A DNA stretch of 16,511 nucleotides from Candidatus Dadabacteria bacterium UBA1144. GTDB taxonomy: Bacteria > Desulfobacterota_D > UBA1144. A program made the position numbers and the translations under genes. Below are positions 7,480 to 14,356 of this stretch, piece after piece; position 1 is the first letter of the stretch; each line of letters opens with the position of its first letter. Location of the stretch: positions 1 through 16,511 of the forward strand of contig CAJIYY010000010.1 in NCBI GenBank assembly GCA_905181755.1, in the 5' to 3' direction. Below the pieces are notes generated by a model that was not told the DNA's origin, did no database searches, and worked only from the letters and a program-made list of their open reading frames with translations.

Positions 7480-8131
7480 TTTTCACCATTGACTCAATTT
7501 TAGAAGCTACTTCATTAATGCTCATACTAGTAGTATCAATTATTATAGCATCCTCGGCAGGATGAAGAGGGCATGACTTTCTGGTCATATCCAACTTATC
7601 TCTCTCATCTATTTCTCTTGAGACCTTATCTTCGTTTATATTGATTCCTAATATTTCCTTTAATTGGAGAGATCTTCTCTTTGCTCTTATTTCTAAATCT
7701 GCATCTAAGTAGAACTTGTATTTGGCGTCAGGAAATACATAGGTTCCCATGTCTCTTCCTTCGGCAATATAGTCTTTATTTTTTACAATTCTTCTTTGCA
7801 TTTCCCTGAGTATTGTTCTAACAAAATCGTTTGCAGCAAATTTAGAGGCTAGCGTGGATATCTCATTAGTTCTAATATCTTCTGTTACGTCATCCGTATT
7901 AATTAGAACTCTTTCTCCTTCTTCGTGGTCCACAAATCTTATATGTAAATCTATTAGTATTTTCTTCAGTTTTGAAGAATCTTTTTCGGAGACTCCATTC
8001 AGGTCTGCAAATAGAGCTAAGGCTCTATACATTGCACCTGAATCAAGATATTTGAATCCAAATGTCTTAGATACTATTTTTGCTATTGTTCCTTTTCCAA
8101 CACCTGCTGGACCATCAATTGTTATAATCAT
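7472..8131 (-). CDS. cmk: Cytidylate kinase
   Basis: A 219-residue P-loop kinase that phosphorylates CMP and dCMP to the diphosphates using ATP, feeding RNA, DNA and phospholipid synthesis. The Walker A loop is at residues 7-15 (Gly-Pro-Ala-Gly-Val-Gly-Lys-Gly-Thr). The CMP-binding signature is Leu-Asp-Ser-Gly-Ala-Met-Tyr-Arg at 29-36. A conserved Ala-Glu-Gly-Arg-Asp-Met-Gly segment follows in mid-protein, and the Arg-Lys-Ser-Cys-Pro-Leu region near the C-terminus is typical of the family (usually Arg-x-x-x-Pro-Leu). Length matches the bacterial Cmk family. It begins 7 bases after the aroA stop; the aroA-cmk pairing is widely conserved. Its stop overlaps the ispH start. Confidence 0.96.
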   Translation of the reverse strand: MIITIDGPAGVGKGTIAKIVSKTFGFKYLDSGAMYRALALFADLNGVSEKDSSKLKKILIDLHIRFVDHEEGERVLINTDDVTEDIRTNEISTLASKFAANDFVRTILREMQRRIVKNKDYIAEGRDMGTYVFPDAKYKFYLDADLEIRAKRRSLQLKEILGININEDKVSREIDERDKLDMTRKSCPLHPAEDAIIIDTTSMSINEVASKIESMVKNA

Positions 8132-8138
8132 AAAGCGC

Positions 8139-9443
8139 TTATTTCCTAAACATATTCAATGTATCAAAAAAACCTGGAAAAGACACTGAAACAGAATCTG
8201 CAGAATTTATTGTGGTAGATCCTTCTGCTACTGTAGCAGCTACTGCAATCATCATTGCTATTCTGTGGTCATTGTGACTTTCACAGTCAGCTCCTTTGAG
8301 GGAATCCTTACCCTTTATGAGGATACCATTTTTTGTTTCTTCGATGTCACTTCCTAGTTTTTTTAGTTCACCAACAGTTGTCTTGATTCTATCAGATTCC
8401 TTAAACCTGAGCTCTTCGGCATCTTGTATCTCTGAGGTCCCCTCGGCTAATGAGCAAGCCAGTGAAAGTATTGGTATTTCATCTATCACAAACGGTATAG
8501 ACTCTTCTTGAATTTTGATGGCCTTCAAATCACTGCTAGTAATTAATAAGTCTGCTATCTGCTCTCCGCCGGATTCTCTCTTGTTTAGGACTTGAATGTT
8601 CCCACCCATCTTTATTAGAATATCTATAAATAGTGTTCTAGTTGGGTTTAGACAAATATTATCTATTTTAAGTTCTGAGTTTTTATTTATCAACCCTGCT
8701 ACTATAAAAAATGCTGCAGCAGACGGATCACCCGGAATATCAAATGACTCAAGTTTAATTTGAGGATCTGGTTGGATGATAATTTCATCACCTTTTATTG
8801 TTAAATTACTAGTGCAATTACCCAGCATTATTTCAGTATGATTTCTTGATTTTTTAGTCTCGTTAAGTTTTGTTTCGCCTTCCGCAGATAATGCAGCGAA
8901 AATTAAGGAAGATTTAACTTGAGCAGAGCCTAGATTTAAATCAAAGTTCCCACCTTTAAGATTAGAAGGGGAAATCGTCAGTGGAAGATTTCCATCCTTA
9001 GAATCAAATATTCCGCCCATTTCCTGGAGTGGTTCAATGACTCTTCCCATTGGTCGCATCTTTAAAGAGTCGTCCCCATCTATTTTAGACTCAAAGCTTT
9101 GTCCGCTAAGAAGACCTATCAAAAGCCTAGCCGTTGTTCCAGAATTACCGCAATTGAGAACACCTTCTGATTGTACATACTCTCTTATTCCTCTTCCTCG
9201 AACAAAGATGACACCTTTAACCTCAGCAAACTGAACTCCTATGTCTGAAAGACATTTTATTGTTGACTGTAAATCCTTAGAGATTGTCCTAACATCTTCT
9301 GAATTAGTTAAATTTGATATCTTTGTCATTTCTTTGTTCATAGAAGATATAAATAGTGCTCTATGTGCGATAGATTTATCTGCGGGTACCTGAGCGGTAC
9401 CTTTAAAAATATATTCATTGCTTTTTATTTCAATTTTGTCCAT
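8139..9443 (-). CDS. aroA: 3-phosphoshikimate 1-carboxyvinyltransferase (EPSP synthase), class II-like
   Basis: A 434-residue enzyme of the shikimate pathway joining phosphoenolpyruvate and shikimate 3-phosphate. Visible signatures are Ala-Asp-Lys-Ser (21-24), Asn-Cys-Gly-Asn-Ser-Gly-Thr (97-103), Arg-Pro-Met-Gly-Arg (130-134), Ser-Ala-Gln-Val-Lys (173-177), Asn-Pro-Thr-Arg (266-269), the catalytic Asp321 and Glu349 region (Glu-Ser-Asp-Arg) and Asn-Asp-His-Arg (391-394). The combination of x-Asp-Lys-Ser, Ser-Ala-Gln-x-Lys, Arg-x-x-x-Arg and Asn-x-Thr-Arg is the class II set known from the Agrobacterium CP4 and Gram-positive enzymes, and differs from E. coli class I. The residue matching the Ala100 of CP4 is Gly102 here, so herbicide tolerance should not be assumed. 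First gene of the seven-gene run. A GAGGT sequence lies 4 bases before its ATG. Confidence 0.96.
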   Translation of the reverse strand: MDKIEIKSNEYIFKGTAQVPADKSIAHRALFISSMNKEMTKISNLTNSEDVRTISKDLQSTIKCLSDIGVQFAEVKGVIFVRGRGIREYVQSEGVLNCGNSGTTARLLIGLLSGQSFESKIDGDDSLKMRPMGRVIEPLQEMGGIFDSKDGNLPLTISPSNLKGGNFDLNLGSAQVKSSLIFAALSAEGETKLNETKKSRNHTEIMLGNCTSNLTIKGDEIIIQPDPQIKLESFDIPGDPSAAAFFIVAGLINKNSELKIDNICLNPTRTLFIDILIKMGGNIQVLNKRESGGEQIADLLITSSDLKAIKIQEESIPFVIDEIPILSLACSLAEGTSEIQDAEELRFKESDRIKTTVGELKKLGSDIEETKNGILIKGKDSLKGADCESHNDHRIAMMIAVAATVAEGSTTINSADSVSVSFPGFFDTLNMFRK

Positions 9444-9465
9444 TTTTACCTCGATACGTTATAAT
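9436..9465 (+). promoter_or_regulatory. Sigma70-type promoter for the DUF1152 gene
   Basis: A -35 box TTGTCC (9436-9441), an 18-base spacer and a perfect -10 box TATAAT (9460-9465) lie just before the ATG at 9480. The predicted start of transcription is near 9472, giving a leader of about 8 bases with no Shine-Dalgarno sequence. The -35 box overlaps the start of the divergent aroA gene. The opposite strand across the same -10 reads TATTAT, so the site could also fire toward aroA. Confidence 0.55.
9448..9452 (-). promoter_or_regulatory. Ribosome binding site of aroA
   Basis: GAGGT on the minus strand ends 4 bases before the aroA ATG at 9443. It is one of the few recognisable Shine-Dalgarno sequences in the window and supports this start. 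The gap to the divergent DUF1152 gene is only 36 bases, so the aroA promoter must lie mostly within that gene's 5' end. Confidence 0.5.
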
Positions 9466-9479
9466 ACCTAATAAATTCT

Positions 9480-10427
9480 ATGCTGAAATCTTTTTCGCTA
9501 TATAAGAAAGCTCTAATTATTGGAATAGGCGGCGGTGCCGATATTATTGGAACTATTCCAACGAAACTACATTTAGAATCCTATGGTATAAAATGTATCT
9601 TAGGTGGACTACCTTGGGAAAGATATTCTATAGACCCCTTTCCAGGACCTAGGCCTTTTGATCAGATCCTTAATAAGATTGAGATTAATGATAGCTTGTG
9701 CTTAGCAACACGGAAGACTGTGACTGATGATGGCCTACTTTTTAGTGAATCAAAAGTATCAAAGATTTTAAAAGAAAAGATTCTATTGATAAACATCTTT
9801 AATAGTTCATCAAAAATCGCAAAAGACATTATAGAGTTTTGTGAAATCAACAAGATAGACCTTGTTGTTGGTCTAGATGTTGGCGGTGATGTTATAGCCC
9901 AAGGACAAGAGAAAGGTTTGTCGAGCCCTCTTGCTGATTCCATTATGTTGTCGGCTCTCAAAAAAATAGAGAAGCGTGTTCCTACTAAAATTGGAGTCTT
10001 AGGGTATGGTAGCGATGGAGAACTAAAGCAAGAAGAGCTGAATAGCTCTCTTTCTATAATATCTAAGAATAAGGGATTGCTTGGGATGTTGGGGATTACA
10101 ATCCCGGCAAGTAAGTTAATGAAAAAACTTGTTTCTAAAGTCGAGACTGATGCCAGCAGAATTCCTCTTCTAGCTTTTGATGGTGCATATGGGCTTTCTC
10201 CAATAAGACGTGGGAGGATAAAAGTTGAGGTCCATCCCCTTTCCCAGGCTACAATTTTTCTGAAGACTTCTGTTGTTTTTTCGAAAATTTCATTGTCTGC
10301 AAGGCTCGTTAATAATTCCTCAAGTCTATGGGAGTCAAATGGGATTCTTTTAAAAGAAGGCTTTAAGACTGAGCTAGACTTTGAAATTAAGAAACACCTT
10401 ACTTCATTAGAAAGTATAAAAGAATAG
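9480..10427 (+). CDS. DUF1152 family protein of unknown function
   Basis: A 315-residue soluble protein matching the DUF1152 family, known mostly from archaea and scattered bacteria, with no assigned reaction. The N-terminus has a Gly-rich loop, Gly15-Ile-Gly-Gly-Gly-Ala-Asp-Ile-Ile-Gly24, after a hydrophobic strand, which looks like a Rossmann-type nucleotide-binding turn (inference). A second conserved motif is Gly131-Leu-Asp-Val-Gly-Gly-Asp137, followed by a Ser-Pro-Leu-Ala-Asp-Ser stretch. A Leu-Pro-Trp-Glu-Arg segment near residues 44-48 is also characteristic. No signal peptide or membrane segment is visible. It is a single-gene unit, divergent from aroA and overlapping the convergent permease gene by 29 bases, so the context gives no functional hint. 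Family call is confident; function is unknown. Confidence 0.85.
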   Translation: MLKSFSLYKKALIIGIGGGADIIGTIPTKLHLESYGIKCILGGLPWERYSIDPFPGPRPFDQILNKIEINDSLCLATRKTVTDDGLLFSESKVSKILKEKILLINIFNSSSKIAKDIIEFCEINKIDLVVGLDVGGDVIAQGQEKGLSSPLADSIMLSALKKIEKRVPTKIGVLGYGSDGELKQEELNSSLSIISKNKGLLGMLGITIPASKLMKKLVSKVETDASRIPLLAFDGAYGLSPIRRGRIKVEVHPLSQATIFLKTSVVFSKISLSARLVNNSSSLWESNGILLKEGFKTELDFEIKKHLTSLESIKE

Positions 10428-11280
10428 GAATTACAGGAATTGACAGAATTGTTGATACGAAGACAAGTGAGGCGACTTTTTCTGGAGACTTGTTGTACCT
10501 GTCAGAAAGTATAAAGTTGAAAACTGCTGATGGCATTGAGAATTGAAGAATCATAACTTTCGCTATGAGACCTTGAATTCCTAATATTTTACATATGCTA
10601 AAACCAAGAACTCCCCCTATTAGTAACCTTAGAGAGCCTAAGATAAGATTTTCATTTAAATTTACTATTTTTGTTTCGGAAAGCTTATGCCCTAGGCTAA
10701 ACATCATAAGGGGGATGCTGGTGGTACCTAAAAGATTTATAGCGTTATTTAAACCAACATTCACTTTAGTTTCAGTGTTATTTAATATCAGCGCTAGGAC
10801 GACTGTATAAATCAAAGGAGTCTTAAAAACCTCAATAATTTTTTTTGGTCCATTCAATATGAAGATGCCAATTGAGCAGTGATAAAAGAATACTAATGTT
10901 GTAAATATTATTGCATATTCAAATGCCTCGGGGCCAAACGCATAAAGGGCAATGGGCAGTGCCATATTTGCTGTATTTGGAAACACTAGGGGGTTTAAAA
11001 ATGTGACGATATCTTTTTTGAGGAACTTTAAAATGAAAAAGAATAGAATCATTGCAATAAATATCATTAAGCTACCAGCTGTAATTATTTGGTAGGTTGC
11101 ACCTATTGTTATCTTCCCATCCATGAGTGAGGAGAAGATTAAGCATGGAGTAGAGATGTACAACAGAAGTAGATTTATTGGCTTAAGGTTAACTTTTACG
11201 GCTTTACCAAAAGCAAACCCAGCAAGAATAACTATGATTACGGGAAGTATTACTTCGAAAACCTTGAGCCACAATTCCAT
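10399..11280 (-). CDS. AEC (auxin efflux carrier) family permease
   Basis: A 293-residue, very hydrophobic protein with about ten predicted membrane segments in two halves, the layout of the AEC family. Characteristic pieces are the N-terminal Pro-Val-Ile-Ile-Val-Ile-Leu-Ala-Gly-Phe helix, a Thr-Pro-Cys-Leu-Ile-Phe-Ser-Ser-Leu helix near residues 45-54, a Pro-Asn-Thr-Ala-Asn-Met-Ala-Leu-Pro segment near 100-108, and a Met-Pro-Ser-Ala-Val-Phe-Asn-Phe segment near 249-256. Bacterial members are inner-membrane carriers, some of which transport malonate, malate or other organic anions; the substrate here cannot be predicted. Length is near the usual 300-320. It is a single-gene unit facing away from doxX, and its 3' end overlaps the DUF1152 gene. 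No Shine-Dalgarno sequence is seen before the ATG at 11280. Confidence 0.88.
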   Translation of the reverse strand: MELWLKVFEVILPVIIVILAGFAFGKAVKVNLKPINLLLLYISTPCLIFSSLMDGKITIGATYQIITAGSLMIFIAMILFFFILKFLKKDIVTFLNPLVFPNTANMALPIALYAFGPEAFEYAIIFTTLVFFYHCSIGIFILNGPKKIIEVFKTPLIYTVVLALILNNTETKVNVGLNNAINLLGTTSIPLMMFSLGHKLSETKIVNLNENLILGSLRLLIGGVLGFSICKILGIQGLIAKVMILQFSMPSAVFNFILSDRYNKSPEKVASLVFVSTILSIPVIPILLYFLMK

Positions 11281-11303
11281 TGTTTAAGTCTACACAATCT
11301 ATA

Positions 11304-11331
11304 TTGATATATGTCTCCCCTTTGTTATAAT
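11304..11331 (+). promoter_or_regulatory. Sigma70-type promoter for the DoxX-family gene
   Basis: A -35 box TTGATA (11304-11309), a 16-base spacer and a perfect -10 box TATAAT (11326-11331) end only 7 bases before the ATG at 11339. Transcription should begin at or right beside the start codon. No Shine-Dalgarno sequence is present, so the mRNA is probably leaderless. This is the clearest such case in the window. Confidence 0.6.
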
Positions 11332-11338
11332 TCACGTT

Positions 11339-11734
11339 ATGTGGCTTCTAAAGACTTCATCAACTTGGGCTTCTTTGTTGCCAAGATTAATTCTAGCTCT
11401 CACTTTTGTTCCTGCAGGGTGGTATAAAATATCAGATTTTCAATCTAAAGCTCTGACATGGAGTGTAAATTTTGGATTCCCTACATGGGCGACAGGAGTT
11501 GCAGTTTTTGTAGAATTTTTTGGAGGAATTGCTCTAGCTTTAGGTTTACTAACAAGGCTGGCTGCCTTTGGTATTATTGTTGTAATGTCTGTAGGTATTT
11601 GGGTGGCGCATCTTGGTGATGGGTACTTTCCTACTTATGATACTTATGGATATCAACTCTGTCTTGTGGGCTTGGCTTACACGTTAATTTTTGTTGGTGG
11701 TGGAAAATTTTCACTAGACAAAAGGTTCTTTTAG
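11339..11734 (+). CDS. DoxX family membrane protein
   Basis: A 131-residue protein with about four membrane segments (roughly residues 12-28, 50-68, 70-90 and 103-121), fitting the DoxX/DoxD-like family in size and topology. The early Leu-Pro-Arg-Leu-Ile-Leu-Ala-Leu-Thr-Phe helix followed by Pro-Ala-Gly-Trp-Tyr-Lys-Ile is the usual opening. The later Glu-Phe-Phe-Gly-Gly-Ile-Ala-Leu-Ala-Leu-Gly-Leu-Leu-Thr-Arg-Leu motif (54-69) is the family core. DoxX proteins sit in the inner membrane and have been linked to quinone or thiosulfate oxidation and to redox homeostasis, but most members have no proven role. It stands alone behind its own promoter. The stop overlaps the convergent pgi stop by 4 bases. 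Confidence 0.88.
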   Translation: MWLLKTSSTWASLLPRLILALTFVPAGWYKISDFQSKALTWSVNFGFPTWATGVAVFVEFFGGIALALGLLTRLAAFGIIVVMSVGIWVAHLGDGYFPTYDTYGYQLCLVGLAYTLIFVGGGKFSLDKRFF

Positions 11735-12912
11735 AACTTTAGATTTCGTTTTATAAGTTCGACCGCAGGTTGATCAAATGGATTAATTCTCATTCTTTTG
11801 GCTAGGAGTACTGTAGTTAGCTGAAAAACAATGAAGAGTTGCCCAATCCCCTCTTCATCTAACTTATTTATCTCTATTTGGACGTGAGGAACCTTCTTAA
11901 TTCTTAAAGCCTTTATTGTCGCCGTTTTCGCTAGTAGAGAATGTTTACCAAGAGAAGAGTTCTCTCTGCTGTTATTTTTAGTAGATATGAAAGTGATAGT
12001 TTTATTCTTTGGCCCGTCTAAGACAAGCTGCATTTGTGAGTGCTGATCTTTGGGTCCAAGATATCTTGCTGGTGTTAGTCCAACAGAGGCGCCATCGCTT
12101 TTTGTTTTCCCTAGGCTTTCGGCCCATAGCTGCATAAACCACTCTCCAAAAGATTCAAGGGAGTCTTTGTATGACATTACTGCAGTAATGTCTTTACCTT
12201 TAAGAAGGTTCTCATAATAAAAATCTGATAGAGCACATATTGAAGTAAATTTAGTTTCATAGAGCTGCTCATAGCAGTCTAGTGCACCCTTTATTATCCT
12301 CTTCCATTTAACTCCTACCATTTCGCAGGGCAAGAGTGTCGACCTGCTTAATACAGAGAATCTCCCTCCTATGTCTGGGTTGATATGGAAAGTATGAATC
12401 CCTTCTTTTTTGCCAAAACTATTTAGGTGACCATTGTTGTACACTGTAATAAAAAAAATACGGGGACTCAATGGTACCTTGGCGGCATTGATTTTTTTAA
12501 TAACTTCTTTTAGAAGGCCCTTTATCTCAAATGTACTTCCGGATTTACTGACGAAAATAAAATTTGTTGATCTAATTTTTATTTTCTTAAAAACTTGCTC
12601 AAAGGTTTCACCATCAAGATTATCTATTATGTATATCTTCCTATTTGTCTTTTCTTGGTGACCAAGGCCTTCAATTATAGTCTTAGTTCCAAGGCTAGAA
12701 CCACCAAGGCCGAATAGGACTAAATCTTTTGAAGTTAAGTTTTTTCCTTTAATTAGAGACTTAAGTTTTTCTACTCCTCTAATCTCATTTATAAACTCTA
12801 AATTATTAATTTTTTCTATATATTTTTGAGTAAGTCTAGCTAGTTTTTTATTCGAAGACTTCGGAATAGTTAATTTCAAGTTTTTAATAATGAAGTTTTT
12901 ATTTGCTACCAT
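11731..12912 (-). CDS. pgi: Glucose-6-phosphate isomerase, compact form
   Basis: A 393-residue enzyme interconverting glucose 6-phosphate and fructose 6-phosphate. It is much shorter than E. coli Pgi (549) and somewhat shorter than the compact Gram-positive forms, but it is complete. The sugar-phosphate motif Ser-Lys-Ser-Gly-Ser-Thr is present near residues 122-127, and Gly-Gly-Arg-Phe-Ser-Val-Leu-Ser follows. The catalytic residues can be placed as Glu265 (Ala-Glu-Ser-Leu-Gly-Lys), His291 (Asp-Gln-His-Ser-Gln) and Lys388 in the C-terminal Asn-Pro-Phe-Asp-Gln-Pro-Ala-Val-Glu-Leu-Ile-Lys. The missing length is in the N-terminal region and loops. The ATG overlaps the fabH stop by 7 bases, so it is the last gene of a three-gene unit with fabH. 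This pairing of glycolysis and fatty acid initiation is not one I know as conserved. Confidence 0.93.
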   Translation of the reverse strand: MVANKNFIIKNLKLTIPKSSNKKLARLTQKYIEKINNLEFINEIRGVEKLKSLIKGKNLTSKDLVLFGLGGSSLGTKTIIEGLGHQEKTNRKIYIIDNLDGETFEQVFKKIKIRSTNFIFVSKSGSTFEIKGLLKEVIKKINAAKVPLSPRIFFITVYNNGHLNSFGKKEGIHTFHINPDIGGRFSVLSRSTLLPCEMVGVKWKRIIKGALDCYEQLYETKFTSICALSDFYYENLLKGKDITAVMSYKDSLESFGEWFMQLWAESLGKTKSDGASVGLTPARYLGPKDQHSQMQLVLDGPKNKTITFISTKNNSRENSSLGKHSLLAKTATIKALRIKKVPHVQIEINKLDEEGIGQLFIVFQLTTVLLAKRMRINPFDQPAVELIKRNLKF

Positions 12913-13862
12913 TTTAGAACTGCTGAGCCCCAGGCAAAGCCGGCTCCGAAAACAGAGAATAAGATATGGTCTCCTTCTTTAATCTTAGACTCTTGTAATG
13001 CTTCATGGAGAGCAAGTAGTACTGATGCTGAAGAAGTGTTCCCATATTTTTCTATATTAACAAAGCATTTTTCAATTGGAAGGTCTAATCTCTCTCGAGC
13101 TGCTTCAATAATACGCATATTTGCTTGGTGGGGTATAAAAAGATCTATATCCTTTGGGGTTAAACCAGCCGCTTCTATAGCTTCTAAGGAGTTTGATTGG
13201 ATTACTTTTACGGCCTCTTTAAAAACCTCTTTTCCTTGCATTACAAGAAATCTTGAGCCTGTAGGGTCTTTTGAACCACCACCTGGAGTATATAGTAGCT
13301 CCGCTTCTTTCCCACTAGCACCTAAGCAGACCGACATGATTCCAGGGGTTTCACTTTCTTCTATTACAACCGCTCCTGCACCATCACCAAATAGTATGCA
13401 TGTTCCTCTGTCGGTATAATCAACAATTTTAGATAAGTTCTCTGATCCTGCTACAAGAAGTTTTTTTGCCTGTCCATTTTCAATCATTGCTTTTGCAATA
13501 CTCATACAGTAGATAAATCCTGAACATCCTGCGGAGACATCAAAAGCAAAAATTTTTCTGGTTTTTAGCTTATCTTGAAGTAAGCATGCAACGGATGGTG
13601 TCATATAGTCGGGGGTAACAGTTCCAACAATGATTCCATCAATTTCCTCTGGATCGGTAGAAGAATTTTTCAACGCTTGAAGACAAGCCTCGTAGCACAT
13701 ATCTGAGGTAGCCTTGTCTTTTTCTAGAATCCTTCTCTCAGATATTCCTGTTCTAGCTTTTATCCACTCATCCGAAGTGTCTACTAAAGTTTCTAAATCT
13801 TTATTAGAAAGTACTTTATCGGGTATATAAATCCCGGTCCCAGTTATTTTCGCAAAACTCAA
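12906..13862 (-). CDS. fabH: 3-oxoacyl-ACP synthase III (FabH)
   Basis: A 318-residue condensing enzyme that starts fatty acid synthesis by joining acetyl-CoA (or another acyl-CoA) to malonyl-ACP. Length equals the family norm. The catalytic triad is complete: Cys113 (Ser-Ala-Gly-Cys-Ser-Gly-Phe), His245 (Pro-His-Gln-Ala-Asn) and Asn275 (Tyr-Gly-Asn-Thr-Ser). The C-terminal Phe-Gly-Ala-Gly-Phe-Ala-Trp-Gly glycine-rich segment is also present. The start is a TTG at 13862, supported by an AGGTG ribosome binding site and by alignment with the E. coli N-terminus; the next in-frame ATG would remove about 55 residues including conserved ones. Unlike most bacteria, no plsX, fabD or acpP is beside it. 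It is flanked by an unrecognised gene upstream and pgi downstream. Confidence 0.96.
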   Translation of the reverse strand: MSFAKITGTGIYIPDKVLSNKDLETLVDTSDEWIKARTGISERRILEKDKATSDMCYEACLQALKNSSTDPEEIDGIIVGTVTPDYMTPSVACLLQDKLKTRKIFAFDVSAGCSGFIYCMSIAKAMIENGQAKKLLVAGSENLSKIVDYTDRGTCILFGDGAGAVVIEESETPGIMSVCLGASGKEAELLYTPGGGSKDPTGSRFLVMQGKEVFKEAVKVIQSNSLEAIEAAGLTPKDIDLFIPHQANMRIIEAARERLDLPIEKCFVNIEKYGNTSSASVLLALHEALQESKIKEGDHILFSVFGAGFAWGSAVLKW

Positions 13863-13867
13863 ATTCT

Positions 13868-13872
13868 CACCT
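13868..13872 (-). promoter_or_regulatory. Ribosome binding site deciding the fabH TTG start
   Basis: AGGTG on the minus strand lies 5 bases before the TTG at 13862. It falls in the 15-base gap after the upstream gene's stop codon. This supports TTG as the true fabH start. Confidence 0.55.
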
Positions 13873-13877
13873 AACCC

Positions 13878-14342
13878 TTAATTGTTATTATTTTTTATTA
13901 TATCTTTAATGTCAATTTTGAAGTTCTTTAAACTTTCATCCAATTCGTCCGTAAATTTATTTATGAACTTGAAACTTTTGACTAATTTATTTTTTTTATT
14001 AAAAACTATTAGTAGCAAAGTATTTGTAGAGAAAAAATTACATATACTTTCGACATCTTGGAAGTTCTCTATTGAAACAAGATTTGATATATTTTCAAGT
14101 TTCACCTTGTTCTTGTAAAATGCTATTTTAAGTTCTAACGTTGGAAAATCGCCTTGCATTATTGGGTTAAATGACAATTTTAAATCAAGATCTTCACGAA
14201 GATTCATTATAGATTGAGACTCCATGCAGCTTACCAAGAAATACAACCCTTCGTGTACTATGAAAATAGATCCTTCTTCAATGAAGTTGAATTTATTCAA
14301 AATAATCTCTATAGGTATATTCTTAGTTGATTTTTTAAGCAT
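13878..14342 (-). CDS. Hypothetical protein upstream of fabH
   Basis: A 154-residue protein I do not recognise. It has no signal peptide, no clear membrane segment and only two cysteines (near residues 39 and 110). It alternates short hydrophobic strands with charged segments, suggesting a small alpha/beta protein. The C-terminal 50 residues are rich in lysine, aspartate and asparagine and end in four asparagines. The ATG at 14342 follows a good promoter by 12 bases. The gene ends 15 bases before the fabH ribosome binding site region and start, so the two are almost certainly cotranscribed, with pgi third. It is AT-rich even for this window. It occupies a place where other bacteria may have plsX, but at 154 residues it is far too short and lacks PlsX features. 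Real gene by context; function unknown. Confidence 0.7.
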   Translation of the reverse strand: MLKKSTKNIPIEIILNKFNFIEEGSIFIVHEGLYFLVSCMESQSIMNLREDLDLKLSFNPIMQGDFPTLELKIAFYKNKVKLENISNLVSIENFQDVESICNFFSTNTLLLIVFNKKNKLVKSFKFINKFTDELDESLKNFKIDIKDIIKNNNN

Positions 14343-14356
14343 ACATAGAGTACAAT
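14327..14356 (+). promoter_or_regulatory. Promoter for the 63-residue protein gene
   Basis: A -35 box TTGATT (14327-14332), an 18-base spacer and a -10 box TACAAT (14351-14356). The -35 box lies inside the 5' end of the divergent hypothetical gene. Transcription should start near 14363, giving a leader of about 33 bases that contains a full Shine-Dalgarno sequence. The -10 box is the left half of a perfect palindrome shared with the opposite promoter. Confidence 0.45.

Noticed and set aside
8125..8135. AGCGCT palindrome before cmk
   Set aside because: Six bases, inside a 7-base gene gap within an operon; most likely chance.
9662..9961. 99-residue open frame on the minus strand inside the DUF1152 gene
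   Set aside because: Antisense to a conserved family member; no start signals.
13036..13419. 127-residue open frame on the plus strand inside fabH
   Set aside because: It lies fully antisense to a gene with a complete catalytic triad, and its composition is that of a mirror frame with many Ser and Pro.
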